Source: Stenotrophomonas sp. UBA7346 (lineage in GTDB: Bacteria; Pseudomonadota; Gammaproteobacteria; Xanthomonadales; Xanthomonadaceae). From it: DNA of 64,000 nucleotides. Below the pieces are notes generated by a model. It saw only the letters and a list, made by a program, of their open reading frames with translations, ran no database searches and had not been told where the DNA came from. Positions 8,930 through 17,274 of this stretch are shown here, piece by piece (within the stretch, counting starts at the first letter, position 1; every line of letters starts with the position of its first letter). Both the position numbers and the translations under genes were made by a program. The DNA lies in the NCBI GenBank assembly GCA_002471015.1, contig DKPB01000055.1, positions 1-64,000 on the forward strand. The letters run 5' to 3'.

Positions 8930-9361
8930 TCAGGCGTGCGGCGGGGCGTGGCCGGGATTGAGCCGCAGGTAGGGTGCCAACGGATAGCGTTGGGCGCGTT
9001 CAACAGCGTGCAGCAGCCGTGTGTCGCTGGAGGCAGTCATGAATACGCGGTTGGCGGCAAACGGAACCAGCACAACCGGGTTGGACAGCATGGCTGCCGG
9101 ACGCGGCCGGACCAGGCGGGAGGACTCGCCGCCGGATTCACTGATGGCGACCATTTCCAGCGGGTGCTGAGGATGACCGGGTTCAGGCGAAACCAGTACC
9201 TGGTCGAAGCCTTCGATCGTGAGCGGGGCGGTGACCGCGGCCTTGGCCTGGAATGCAATGGCCCAGACCAGCAGCATGCCGAACACCAGTATCAGCCAAG
9301 GCAGGCGCTGCCGCACGTTGGCGACAGTCGATAGTTGAACCTTGGTTGACGGGAAGGACAT
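8930..9361 (-). CDS. Small membrane-anchored protein upstream of the Fiu-like receptor
   Basis: Encodes 143 residues with one hydrophobic helix near residues 20-42 (LPWLILVFGMLLVWAIAF) and an extracytoplasmic tail with no known domain. It precedes the Fiu-like receptor by about 155 bp on the same strand, and a weak Fur-like site lies upstream. A second unrelated small membrane protein has the same arrangement before the FepA-like receptor. I do not recognise the family; an iron-regulated accessory role is inferred from position only. Confidence 0.55.
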   Translation of the reverse strand: MSFPSTKVQLSTVANVRQRLPWLILVFGMLLVWAIAFQAKAAVTAPLTIEGFDQVLVSPEPGHPQHPLEMVAISESGGESSRLVRPRPAAMLSNPVVLVPFAANRVFMTASSDTRLLHAVERAQRYPLAPYLRLNPGHAPPHA

Positions 9362-9412
9362 GAAGAAAAGCGCAGAGAGTTAATTTCGCGTTATCGCGAC
9401 AGATGCGCATAT

Positions 9413-9439
9413 TATTGAGAATTGTTTGCGTTTGCAATT
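9413..9439 (-). promoter_or_regulatory. Weak Fur-box-like site
   Basis: TATTGAGAATTGTTTGCG with the continuation TTTGCAATT is an AT-rich imperfect palindrome about 55 bp upstream of the small membrane-protein gene. It matches half of the Fur consensus well (TGAGAAT) and the other half poorly. Confidence 0.35.
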
Positions 9440-9601
9440 CCATGCGCGATATGGGCGCTCTTGCCGGGGGAGGTTCAAAACCGTCCGTCTCCCAATGCGC
9501 TGGCGCAAAAAATACGGCCGGGTATGGAGGCGTAGCGGAACGCGGCAAAACGGGGGGGCGTAATGCTGCCCCTCCTTGCTTCGGGCGGACGGCCGCCCGG
9601 C

Positions 9602-9934
9602 TCAGTCGCGGTCGTCGCGCGACCAGATGCCGCCGTGTTCGCGCTTGACCGGGAACTTGGGCACGGCCGTATAGGCGGGCGCACACAGGGCGCGGCCATC
9701 ACGGATGTCGAAACGGGCACCGTGCAGGATGCACTCGATGCTGCCTTCGTCCGGGTCCAAGGTACCGGAGGACAGTTCGAATTCCTCGTGCGTGCACTGG
9801 TCTTCCAGGGCATACAGCTCGCCGTCGAGATTGAACACCACGATCGGGGCGCCGGTGACCTCGTCGAAGCCGGTTTTCAGCTCGCCCGGCAGCAGTTCTT
9901 CGCTGGCGCAGATGAAGGTCCAGGTTTCGCTCAT
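9602..9934 (-). CDS. Rieske [2Fe-2S] ferredoxin-like protein
   Basis: Encodes 110 residues, the size of free-standing Rieske ferredoxins of non-haem oxygenases. The cluster motifs are CTHEEFEL (C47, H49) and CILHGARFD (C68, H71), about 20 residues apart as expected. It overlaps the upstream acetyltransferase gene by ATGA, so the two are translationally coupled. No oxygenase gene is nearby; as the pair lies downstream of the suf genes it may serve a general electron-transfer role. A GC-rich hairpin (9582-9599) follows the stop. Confidence 0.9.
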   Translation of the reverse strand: MSETWTFICASEELLPGELKTGFDEVTGAPIVVFNLDGELYALEDQCTHEEFELSSGTLDPDEGSIECILHGARFDIRDGRALCAPAYTAVPKFPVKREHGGIWSRDDRD

Positions 9935-10467
9935 GCAGCTGCCCCCAGCGCCTTTTCCAGGATCTCGAACTGCAGGTCGTCGCGCTTGGGGATGCCAAAG
10001 CGCTCGTCGCCATACGGGAACGGCTTCTTGATGCCGGTGCGCACGTAGCCGCGGCGCTCATAGAAGGCGATCAGTTCGTCGCGGCAGTCGATCACCGTCA
10101 TCTGCATGGTGGGCAGTTGCCATTGCTCGGCCACATGCTGTTCCGCGCGCTGCATCAATTGCTTGCCGATGCCGCCGCCCTGGGCGGCCGGGCTGACCGA
10201 GAACATGCCGAAATAACCGTGGCCGTTCTCATCGGCGACGTGGCAGCAGGCTTGCAGTTGGCCGTCCTGTTCGGCGAGCAGGATCACGCTGCGCGGGCGC
10301 TCCAGATCGCCCTGGATGCCGGCGGCGTCGATGCGCTGGCCGTCGAGGATATCGGCCTCGGTGGTCCAGCCCACGCGCGAGGCGTCACCACGGTAGGCGG
10401 AGGTGACCAGGTCGATCAGGGCCGGGATGTCGGCGGCGGTGGCGGTGCGGAAAGTGAGTGCGTCCAT
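9931..10467 (-). CDS. GNAT family N-acetyltransferase
   Basis: Encodes 178 residues with the GNAT fold. It starts MDALTFRTATAADIPALIDL, the acetyl-CoA loop reads QGGGIGKQLMQRAE (residues about 125-138), and the C-terminal beta-bulge motif reads IAFYERRGYVRTG. The acceptor substrate cannot be told from sequence. It overlaps the Rieske gene by four bases and lies 62 bp downstream of the S9 peptidase on the same strand. Confidence 0.9.
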   Translation of the reverse strand: MDALTFRTATAADIPALIDLVTSAYRGDASRVGWTTEADILDGQRIDAAGIQGDLERPRSVILLAEQDGQLQACCHVADENGHGYFGMFSVSPAAQGGGIGKQLMQRAEQHVAEQWQLPTMQMTVIDCRDELIAFYERRGYVRTGIKKPFPYGDERFGIPKRDDLQFEILEKALGAAA

Positions 10468-10529
10468 GCCGACATTCTATTCCCGGCGCGCGGGGCCGAA
10501 CAGTTGGTCTCGTGCGGCAATAGCTGCTG

Positions 10530-13001
10530 TCACGGCCGGGTGGATTGATCCAGGAATTCAGCGACGCGATTCCACAGCATGCTGCGGTTGGCCGGGTCCA
10601 AAATGCCATGGCCTTCCTCGTCGAAATACAATTCAACCGGTGCATGGCCGGCCAGGTGCAACATCCGCGAGATGCGCCGGCTGTGCTCGAAGTCCACGCG
10701 CTGGTCCTCACGGCCATGGGCCAGCATCACCGGGAGGGTCAGCTCGTCATAGCGATAGAGCGGCGATATGGCACGCATGCCCGCCGCATCCTCGCTCGGG
10801 TTCCCCATCATTTTCTCCGCCAGCTGCCGGCCTTTCTCGCTGCGGGCGGTGTCGCTGGCAGTGAAAAACAACAAACGGTCGCTGATCCCGGCGATGGAGA
10901 CCACGCAGCGGAACCGTTGTGGCCAGCGGATGGCTGAAACCAATGCCGAGTATCCGCCGTAGCTGCTGCCAACCACGCACATGCGGGATGCATCGAGTGG
11001 GTACTGGGCCAGTGCCTGGCTGAGGGCAGCATCGATGTCATCTTCAATGCGGGTGCCGTAGCTGCGGTGCCCGGCCTCGCGGAAGGCACGTCCATACCCT
11101 TCCGAACCACGGAAATTGACCCGCAGCACGGCATAGCCGCGCGAGGCGAGGAACTGCACTTCCGGATCGAAATGAAGGCTGTCGGCAACGCCGATGGGGC
11201 CGCCGTGCGGAAGGATCACGACCGGACGCGGATGCTGGCCTGCCGGGAGTGTCAGGAAGGCTTCAACATCCAGGCCGTCATTCGCCTTGAATTTCAGCAG
11301 CTGGGTCGGGGCGAATTTCTGTGCTGTCAGCCAGGGATGGGATTGGGCCACCAACGAGGCACGGTTTTGCCGGGTATCCAGATGGTAAAGCTGCGGTGGC
11401 GCATCGGCCCCATCCACGCGCACCACCAGGTTGCTGCCGTCACGGCTGCGTTCGACCAATTGCACGGCCAACCCGGCGAACGCCGTGCCGAGCTGCTTGG
11501 CAACACGTGCGTCGCCATCCTGGAAGTACTCGGAGAGCAACTGCCCATCGCGATAGAACTCAACCCCGATCGGAACCCGCGCATCGTCGAAGATCACCGA
11601 GTGAACATCGGTGCCGGGTTGCGAGTACAGGGTGCGGGTCAGCGCGCGGCTTGCAACGTCATACTCGACCAGATCCCGCTGACTGCGTTTGTCGTCCGTG
11701 AGCGCATAGATCTTGCTGGCGTCCGCGGAGATGGCTACCGGATCGAAACCGAGCTCGTCCGAAAGCACCATGACATCCTTGAAGCCATCCGCCTGGCGCT
11801 GCACCAGCACGTGGTCTTCGCCGCGGCGGACAACCCCCAGCCGCAGCTCGCCCATGCCATCGACGAACCACCAGGTGTCGTCGTTTATTCCGCTGTTGAT
11901 GCGACTGCGCAGTGTTGGCCGAAAGCCTTCGACCGCGGCTTGTCTGGCAACATTGAGCGGGTGGACCATCAGCTGGCCTTCCCGCGACTGGCTTGCGAAC
12001 AGGATATGGCCCGGTTTGCCTGGCAGCAGGTCCAGGACGCGGCCCTGGATGGGCAGCAGATAGCTGGAATAGTGCGGCTTGCCATCGGCGGCGGTCGTGA
12101 TGTGCAGTACCGAAACCCGGTTCAGCCCGTTGGACAGGCGCACGGATGTCAGCAAGGTGTCATCGTCCGCCCAGCGGAATGATGCCAACGGCATGTCGCT
12201 GGTGCCGAGCCTGGTCTGGATGCTGGACCGGAGGTCGATCAGGTCGACGCTCCAGTGCGTATCGTCCTGTCGAACCTGCAGGGCCAGCAGGGTGCCGGCG
12301 GGGTTCAGGCTGGTGCCCAGGATCTGCGGGGGCTGCCAATAGGGAGTGATCTCGGGCTTGCCCCTGTCCTTGTCGCGGTTTGCAGTAACCGCTGGCGGCG
12401 ATGTGGCCGCGATGACCTCGGCAGGGAAGCTGGCTGGCCCGGCTTTTTCCCTGTAGAAAGCCGGAAACGGGTCAGGGTAGCGGCCGACATGGGTGAAGCT
12501 GAAGTTTGCATACAGCGCCGGGTGGGTGCGTTGCAACCAGTCCATCGCGGCGAGGCTGCGGTTGGAACGATGAACCTCAGCACGCCATAGCGAACTGGGA
12601 CGGAACACCAGGTCGCCGGGATAGACGATGGTGCCAGCAACGACCTGGAATTCCAGTTCCTCATCTTCCTTGAGCATGTAGCGGAAATCGCCGAAGGGTC
12701 GGAGCTCGCGCCAGACATAGCGTCCAGCGGTAGCGACATAAAGGCGATAGTTGTGGCCGGCTCGCAGGCGGGACATCACGCCATCGCCCCAGACCTTGCC
12801 GTCGCGGTTCAGGCGGACCGAATCCAGGGCGATGCTGGTATCCACGGCAGCAAGGATCAGCGCTTCGCCTGGTTTGAGCACGGGCACCTCGCCGGGCTTT
12901 ACCGGCTCGATGGCGGCCCAGCCAAGGATTGGCCAACACAGGCAGGCAAACAGCAGCCAGAGCTGCGTGCTCAACGATGACAAACGGCGTCCGTGCTTCA
13001 T
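10530..13001 (-). CDS. Secreted prolyl oligopeptidase family (S9) peptidase
   Basis: Encodes 823 residues: signal peptide (ending LGWAA, about residue 30), a long beta-propeller-like region (about 200-570), and a C-terminal alpha/beta-hydrolase domain. The catalytic triad is S680 in GSSYGGY, D766 in HGREDQRVD and H798 in EEGHGI. HGGP at the oxyanion site is typical of S9C/acylaminoacyl-type enzymes. The likely role is periplasmic or secreted cleavage of short peptides. An N-terminal extension of about 150 residues before the propeller is longer than in many relatives. Repeats fill the 500 bp upstream. Confidence 0.88.
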   Translation of the reverse strand: MKHGRRLSSLSTQLWLLFACLCWPILGWAAIEPVKPGEVPVLKPGEALILAAVDTSIALDSVRLNRDGKVWGDGVMSRLRAGHNYRLYVATAGRYVWRELRPFGDFRYMLKEDEELEFQVVAGTIVYPGDLVFRPSSLWRAEVHRSNRSLAAMDWLQRTHPALYANFSFTHVGRYPDPFPAFYREKAGPASFPAEVIAATSPPAVTANRDKDRGKPEITPYWQPPQILGTSLNPAGTLLALQVRQDDTHWSVDLIDLRSSIQTRLGTSDMPLASFRWADDDTLLTSVRLSNGLNRVSVLHITTAADGKPHYSSYLLPIQGRVLDLLPGKPGHILFASQSREGQLMVHPLNVARQAAVEGFRPTLRSRINSGINDDTWWFVDGMGELRLGVVRRGEDHVLVQRQADGFKDVMVLSDELGFDPVAISADASKIYALTDDKRSQRDLVEYDVASRALTRTLYSQPGTDVHSVIFDDARVPIGVEFYRDGQLLSEYFQDGDARVAKQLGTAFAGLAVQLVERSRDGSNLVVRVDGADAPPQLYHLDTRQNRASLVAQSHPWLTAQKFAPTQLLKFKANDGLDVEAFLTLPAGQHPRPVVILPHGGPIGVADSLHFDPEVQFLASRGYAVLRVNFRGSEGYGRAFREAGHRSYGTRIEDDIDAALSQALAQYPLDASRMCVVGSSYGGYSALVSAIRWPQRFRCVVSIAGISDRLLFFTASDTARSEKGRQLAEKMMGNPSEDAAGMRAISPLYRYDELTLPVMLAHGREDQRVDFEHSRRISRMLHLAGHAPVELYFDEEGHGILDPANRSMLWNRVAEFLDQSTRP

Positions 13002-13136
13002 TCCAGCTCCCGATCTTGTTCAGCAAGGCTTGCATGATGCACAGCGGTAGACAAGGGGCGCGGAGCATTGGTTGGTGCTTTTCAGTGACGCCGTTTGTGC
13101 AGCGAAAGCAGGGAGCCTGCCAGTGCTCGAAGCTTG

Positions 13137-13424
13137 TGTCCCTGCCTTTGCCGTAGGCAAGGGAGAGGTTGGCTGTGTGTTCTGGAGGCGCGGGGCGCAA
13201 CGTGTGCCGCTGGTGCGTGGTGCGGGTGTTTTTTGAAGTCCCCTGCCGAGCATGGCTCGGCATTGCGCTCCCTCCCTTTGCCGCAGGCAAGGGGAGGGCT
13301 GGGGAGGGGTTGAGCTTTGTGCTGTTGGATCTGGGGCTTCGCGGCTCACGCCGCTCCTGCAAAACCAGCGTTGCGCCTTAGCCCCTCTCCCGTTTACGGG
13401 AGAGGGGTTGGGGTGAGGGCGCTT
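13137..13424. repeat. Cluster of palindromic repeats between the S9 peptidase and sufS
   Basis: The 513-bp gap 13002-13514 contains no supported gene. It holds TGCCTTTGCCGTAGGCAAGG (about 13141-13160), a degenerate SMAG-like TGCCGAGCATGGCTCGGCA (13244-13262), CCCTCCCTTTGCCGCAGGCA followed by AGGGGAGGG (13268-13300), and GCCCCTCTCCCGTTTACGGG followed by AGAGGGGTTGGGGTGAGGG (13381-13419). Three different repeat families are therefore stacked in one gap. Confidence 0.75.
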
Positions 13425-13514
13425 TTGCTGTTTGAATTTCGGTCTGTAGTGTTATCGGCTTCGCGGCTTATGGCCCGAGGCCACCCAGTGCCGCTCCTAC
13501 AAAGCCAGCGCTGC

Positions 13515-14771
13515 TCAACCCAACAGGCTGCGCACTTTCTTCAACGCCGCCATGAAGGACTCGATCTCTTCATGCGTGTTGTAGAAGGCCAGCGAGGCGC
13601 GGCAGGTGGCCGCAACACCGTAGTACTGCAGCAGCGGGTGCGCGCAGTGCTGGCCGGAACGCACGGCAACGCCTTGCAGGTCGAGCAGGGTCGCCAGGTC
13701 GTGCGCATGCGCGCCTTCAATCTGGAACGACACCACCGCGGCCTTGTTCGGCGCAGTACCGAAGATGCGCAGCCCTTCAACGCGCTGCAGTTCTTCGGTG
13801 AAGTGGGCCAGCAGTTCCTGCTCGCGCGCTTCGATGTGCTCGCGGCCGAGTTCTTCCAGGTAGTCCACTGCGACGCCCAAGCCGATGAAGCCGGCGATGT
13901 TCGGGGTGCCGGCTTCGAACTTGTGCGGGCCGTCATTGAACACGGTGCCGTCGAAGCTGACCTCCTTGATCATCTCGCCACCGCCAAGGAACGGCGGCAT
14001 GTCCTGCAGATGCTCGCGGCGTGCCCACAGCGCGCCAGTGCCGGTCGGGCCGCACATCTTGTGGCCGGTCACGGCATAGAAGTCGCAGCCGATTGCTGCC
14101 ACATCCAGAGTCAGGTGCGGTGCCGCCTGCGAGCCATCGATGACGGTGACGATGCCGCGCTTGCGTGCCTCACGGCAGATCTCGCGGACCGGGTTGATGG
14201 TGCCCAGCACGTTGGAAACGTGGGTCAGTGCCAGCAGCTTCACTTCCGGGGTCATTGCTGCATGCAGCGCGTCCAGGTCGAGGCTGCCATCGAGCTTGAT
14301 CTCGGCCACACGGACGCTGGCGCCGGTGCGCTGGGCAACCAGCTGCCACGGCACGATGTTGGCGTGGTGCTCCATGCGCGAGACCAGGATCACATCGCCA
14401 GCCTTCAAGCGCGGCAAGGCCCACGAATAGGCGACCAGGTTGATCGCGAAGGTGGTGCCGCTGCACAGCACCAGCTCATCGGCGCGCACGTTGAGGAAGC
14501 GCGCCAGTTTGTTGCGCGCGCCTTCGTAGGCGTCGGTGGCCTCGGTGCCGAGCGCGTGCACGGCGCGGCTCACATTGGCGTTGTAGCGGCGGTAGAACTC
14601 GTCCACCGCGCCGATCACCGACAGCGGCTTCTGCGCGGTGTTGGCATTGTCGAAATACACCAGCGGCTTGCCGTTGACTTCGCGCATCAGCAGCGGGAAG
14701 TCGGCGCGCACGCGCTCCCAGTCGGGGGCGGTGGCGGGGTGCTGGATCGGACGCGGGGAACTGAGATTCAT
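13515..14771 (-). CDS. sufS: Cysteine desulfurase SufS
   Basis: Encodes 418 residues, the normal SufS length. The PLP lysine is K238 in VTGHKMCGPTGTG and the persulfide cysteine is C376 in RSGQHCAHPL, which marks it as group II (SufS/CsdA). It converts L-cysteine to alanine and passes sulfur to the SufBCD scaffold. The start overlaps the sufD stop as ATGA. Last gene of the suf operon. No sufE or sufU is visible after it; repeats and the S9 peptidase follow. Confidence 0.97.
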   Translation of the reverse strand: MNLSSPRPIQHPATAPDWERVRADFPLLMREVNGKPLVYFDNANTAQKPLSVIGAVDEFYRRYNANVSRAVHALGTEATDAYEGARNKLARFLNVRADELVLCSGTTFAINLVAYSWALPRLKAGDVILVSRMEHHANIVPWQLVAQRTGASVRVAEIKLDGSLDLDALHAAMTPEVKLLALTHVSNVLGTINPVREICREARKRGIVTVIDGSQAAPHLTLDVAAIGCDFYAVTGHKMCGPTGTGALWARREHLQDMPPFLGGGEMIKEVSFDGTVFNDGPHKFEAGTPNIAGFIGLGVAVDYLEELGREHIEAREQELLAHFTEELQRVEGLRIFGTAPNKAAVVSFQIEGAHAHDLATLLDLQGVAVRSGQHCAHPLLQYYGVAATCRASLAFYNTHEEIESFMAALKKVRSLLG

Positions 14772-16063
14772 GCCATGCCTGCCTGTTGCAGTGCCTGGTC
14801 CAGGTGGCGGGCCAGCTTTTCGGTGAGGACGCCTTCCACCGCGGACAGCGGTTCGTGGCAGAACGCCGCGCTGAGCATGGCGCGGGCCTGTTCGGCCGGC
14901 AGGCCGCGCGAGCGCAGGTAGAACAACGCATTGGCGTCGAGCTGGCCCACGGTGGCGCCGTGCGCTGCCTTGACCTCTTCTGCGTCGATCACCAGCGTTG
15001 GCTGGGTATCGATCTCGGCGTCGGCCGACAGCAGCAGGTTCTTGTTGGACAGGTTGGCATCTGTGCCATCGGCGCCTTCGCGGATGCCGATGCCGCCATG
15101 GAACACCACGCGGCTGCGGTTGGCCGCCACGCCACGCCAGACCAGCTCGGCGCTGGTGTCCTTGGCGATGTGCTCAATGCCCAGGCGGGTGTCGATATGG
15201 CGGCGGCCGGTGCCCAGCAGCACGCCATTGGCGGTCAGCTTGGCGTTGTCGCCCTCCAGGCGCACGTTGAGCTCATGGCGGCTCAGCGCAGCACCCAGCT
15301 CCAGGTCGATGCGGCGGTATTCCGCATCGCGTGCCAATACCGCGTCGGTGCGCAGCAGCGAGGTGGCCCGCGCGCTGTCGGCCTGCACGCGGGCGTGCGA
15401 GAGCACGGCGTCCTGGGCGATATGGACGTGGACCAGGGTGTTGTCCAGGTGCGCGCTGTCGCCAGCCTGCAGGTGGTGTTCGACCAGGCCGAACACAGCG
15501 CCACGGCGCAGCTCGATCAGGTGACGGTGATGCCAGGCGTGGTCGCTGGAATCCGCCGCGCTGACAAATACCAGATGCAGCGGGGTTTCGCTGACGATGC
15601 CGTCGGCCACCTGCACCAGCACGCCCTCATCGGCGAGTGCGGCATTGAGCTGGGCGAACACTTCCTCGGCGCGCTCGAAGCGACGGCCCAGGAAACGCAG
15701 TGCCTCGGGCTCTTCGGCCTGCACGGCGGACAGGGTGCGCACCTGCACACCGGCATCCAGCGACGACAGATCGCTCAACGCAGCGCTGTGGCGGCCGTTG
15801 ACGAAGACCAGGCGCGGCGACGGGATGTCGGCCAGCAGCGTGGCATCAATGTCCGGGGCCTGCAGCGGCGCGGCAGTGAAACTGCGGCGCTCCAGCTGGC
15901 GCAGTGAGGTGTACTTCCAGGCCTCGTTGCGGGCGGCGGGCAGGCCGGTCTTGAGCGCAGCCTCAAGAATCTCCTCCCGTTCGGCGATTTTCGTTGAATC
16001 CCCGCACATGGATGTGCGGGCTGTTGCGAAGGATTCGCGCAACGAATCGAGCAGGGCATTCAT
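14768..16063 (-). CDS. sufD: Fe-S assembly scaffold protein SufD
   Basis: Encodes 431 residues of the SufB/SufD beta-helix family, with the N-terminal ARNEAWKYTSLRQLERR motif near residue 45 and the conserved C-terminal HGATVGQLDANALFYLRSRG. It forms the SufBC2D complex. It overlaps sufS by 4 bp and the sufC stop by 1 bp (TAATG), indicating tight coupling. The N-terminal segment around residues 14-30 (ATARTSMCGDSTKIAERE) is encoded by a region with a perfect 20-bp palindrome, which may be a repeat-derived in-frame insertion. Confidence 0.95.
   Translation of the reverse strand: MNALLDSLRESFATARTSMCGDSTKIAEREEILEAALKTGLPAARNEAWKYTSLRQLERRSFTAAPLQAPDIDATLLADIPSPRLVFVNGRHSAALSDLSSLDAGVQVRTLSAVQAEEPEALRFLGRRFERAEEVFAQLNAALADEGVLVQVADGIVSETPLHLVFVSAADSSDHAWHHRHLIELRRGAVFGLVEHHLQAGDSAHLDNTLVHVHIAQDAVLSHARVQADSARATSLLRTDAVLARDAEYRRIDLELGAALSRHELNVRLEGDNAKLTANGVLLGTGRRHIDTRLGIEHIAKDTSAELVWRGVAANRSRVVFHGGIGIREGADGTDANLSNKNLLLSADAEIDTQPTLVIDAEEVKAAHGATVGQLDANALFYLRSRGLPAEQARAMLSAAFCHEPLSAVEGVLTEKLARHLDQALQQAGMA
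16001..16020. repeat. Perfect palindrome inside the 5' end of sufD
   Basis: CCCGCACAT-GG-ATGTGCGGG has two 9-bp arms and lies within codons about 15-21 of sufD. It may be a short repeat element tolerated in frame or an mRNA hairpin near the translation start. Confidence 0.5.
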
Positions 16064-16827
16064 TACTTGGCGGCCTCGCGGACCACGCGGTCCTTCAGGA
16101 AGTCATAACCGTGGGCTTCCAGCTCCAGTGCCAGTTCCGGGCCACCGGTCTTGACGATGCGGCCGTCGGCCAGCACGTGCACCACGTCCGGCTTGATGTA
16201 GTCGAGCAGGCGCTGGTAGTGGGTGATGACCAGGAACGAACGCTCCGGCGAACGCAGTGCGTTGACGCCATCGGCCACGCTCTTCAGCGCATCGATGTCC
16301 AGGCCGGAGTCGGTTTCGTCGAGGATCGCCAGCTTCGGTTCGAGCACCGCCAGCTGGAAGATCTCGTTGCGCTTCTTCTCGCCACCGGAGAAACCTTCGT
16401 TGACACCGCGATGCAGCAGCTCGTCCTTCAGGTGCAGCACGGCCAGTTTCTGCCGGACCAGCTTGAGGAACTGCATCGAGTCCAGCTCTTCCTCGCCACG
16501 GGCCTTGCGCTGCGCATTGAGCGCGGCACGCAGGAAGTAGGTGTTGTTGACGCCGGGGATTTCCACCGGGTACTGGAAGGCCAGGAACAGGCCGGCGGCG
16601 GCGCGTGCTTCCGGTTCCAGCTCCAGCAGGTCGCCATCTTCGAACTGCACGCTGCCAGCGGTGACGTCGTAGCCGTCGCGGCCGGACAGGACATTGCCGA
16701 GGGTGGACTTGCCGGCGCCGTTCGGGCCCATGATGGCGTGTACTTCGCCCGGCTTCACTTCCAGCGACAGACCCTTGAGGATTTCCTTGTCGCCGATGCT
16801 TGCGTGGAGGTTTTCGATCTTCAGCAT
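16063..16827 (-). CDS. sufC: Fe-S assembly ATPase SufC
   Basis: Encodes 254 residues of an ABC-type ATPase: Walker A GPNGAGKSTLG (residues about 34-44), signature FSGGEKKRNE near 148, Walker B LAILDETDSGLD. SufC drives conformational change of the SufBC2D scaffold. It lies 36 bp downstream of the LprI-like gene and overlaps sufD by one base. Confidence 0.97.
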   Translation of the reverse strand: MLKIENLHASIGDKEILKGLSLEVKPGEVHAIMGPNGAGKSTLGNVLSGRDGYDVTAGSVQFEDGDLLELEPEARAAAGLFLAFQYPVEIPGVNNTYFLRAALNAQRKARGEEELDSMQFLKLVRQKLAVLHLKDELLHRGVNEGFSGGEKKRNEIFQLAVLEPKLAILDETDSGLDIDALKSVADGVNALRSPERSFLVITHYQRLLDYIKPDVVHVLADGRIVKTGGPELALELEAHGYDFLKDRVVREAAK

Positions 16828-16863
16828 GAGGGTGCGTTCTTCAATATGTAGGGTGCGGGGCGA

Positions 16864-17274
16864 TCAGAGCTCGCCTTCGGCGCGATCGAGGAAGGTGGCG
16901 CGCAGCCACTGGGTGCGCTTGCGGGTCAGTTCGGCCTTGTTGGCCGAATACAGCATCGGGTACATCGAGCCGTACAGGACGCGTGGGTTCTCGTCCTTGC
17001 CCACCGGGTAGCGCGCTTCGATGTCGGCATCGCGCAGCGGGATCCACAGGCGCTGGGCAGCGCGCAGCTTGTCGATGGCGACCTGCTGGCCCTGCAGCTT
17101 CTGCATCACCTGCCGGTACACGGCATTGAGCTCGGCGTCGGCCGCCTCGGCGTCTTGCGCGGCGCATTGGTTGATGTCCAGCTGGGTGCTGGCATCGTCA
17201 CAGGCCTTGCCCGGCGACGCGGCGGAGGCTGCGAACGGCAGCACGGCCAGCAGTAGCAGCGACAGGCGGCTCAT
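16864..17274 (-). CDS. LprI-like secreted protein inside the suf operon
   Basis: Encodes 136 residues: signal peptide (LLLLAVLPFAASA, cleavage near residue 18), then an LprI-type domain with the C25/C37 pair and the ELNAVYRQVMQKL motif. LprI proteins are periplasmic or lipid-linked, and some inhibit lysozyme. The start ATG overlaps the sufB stop (ATGA), so it is translated with sufB. A periplasmic protein is an unexpected member of the cytoplasmic suf operon. The longer open frame upstream is out-of-frame sufB and is rejected. Confidence 0.85.
   Translation of the reverse strand: MSRLSLLLLAVLPFAASAASPGKACDDASTQLDINQCAAQDAEAADAELNAVYRQVMQKLQGQQVAIDKLRAAQRLWIPLRDADIEARYPVGKDENPRVLYGSMYPMLYSANKAELTRKRTQWLRATFLDRAEGEL

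Noticed and set aside
13095..14921. Plus-strand frames opposite sufS
   Set aside because: Antisense to an unambiguous cysteine desulfurase gene.
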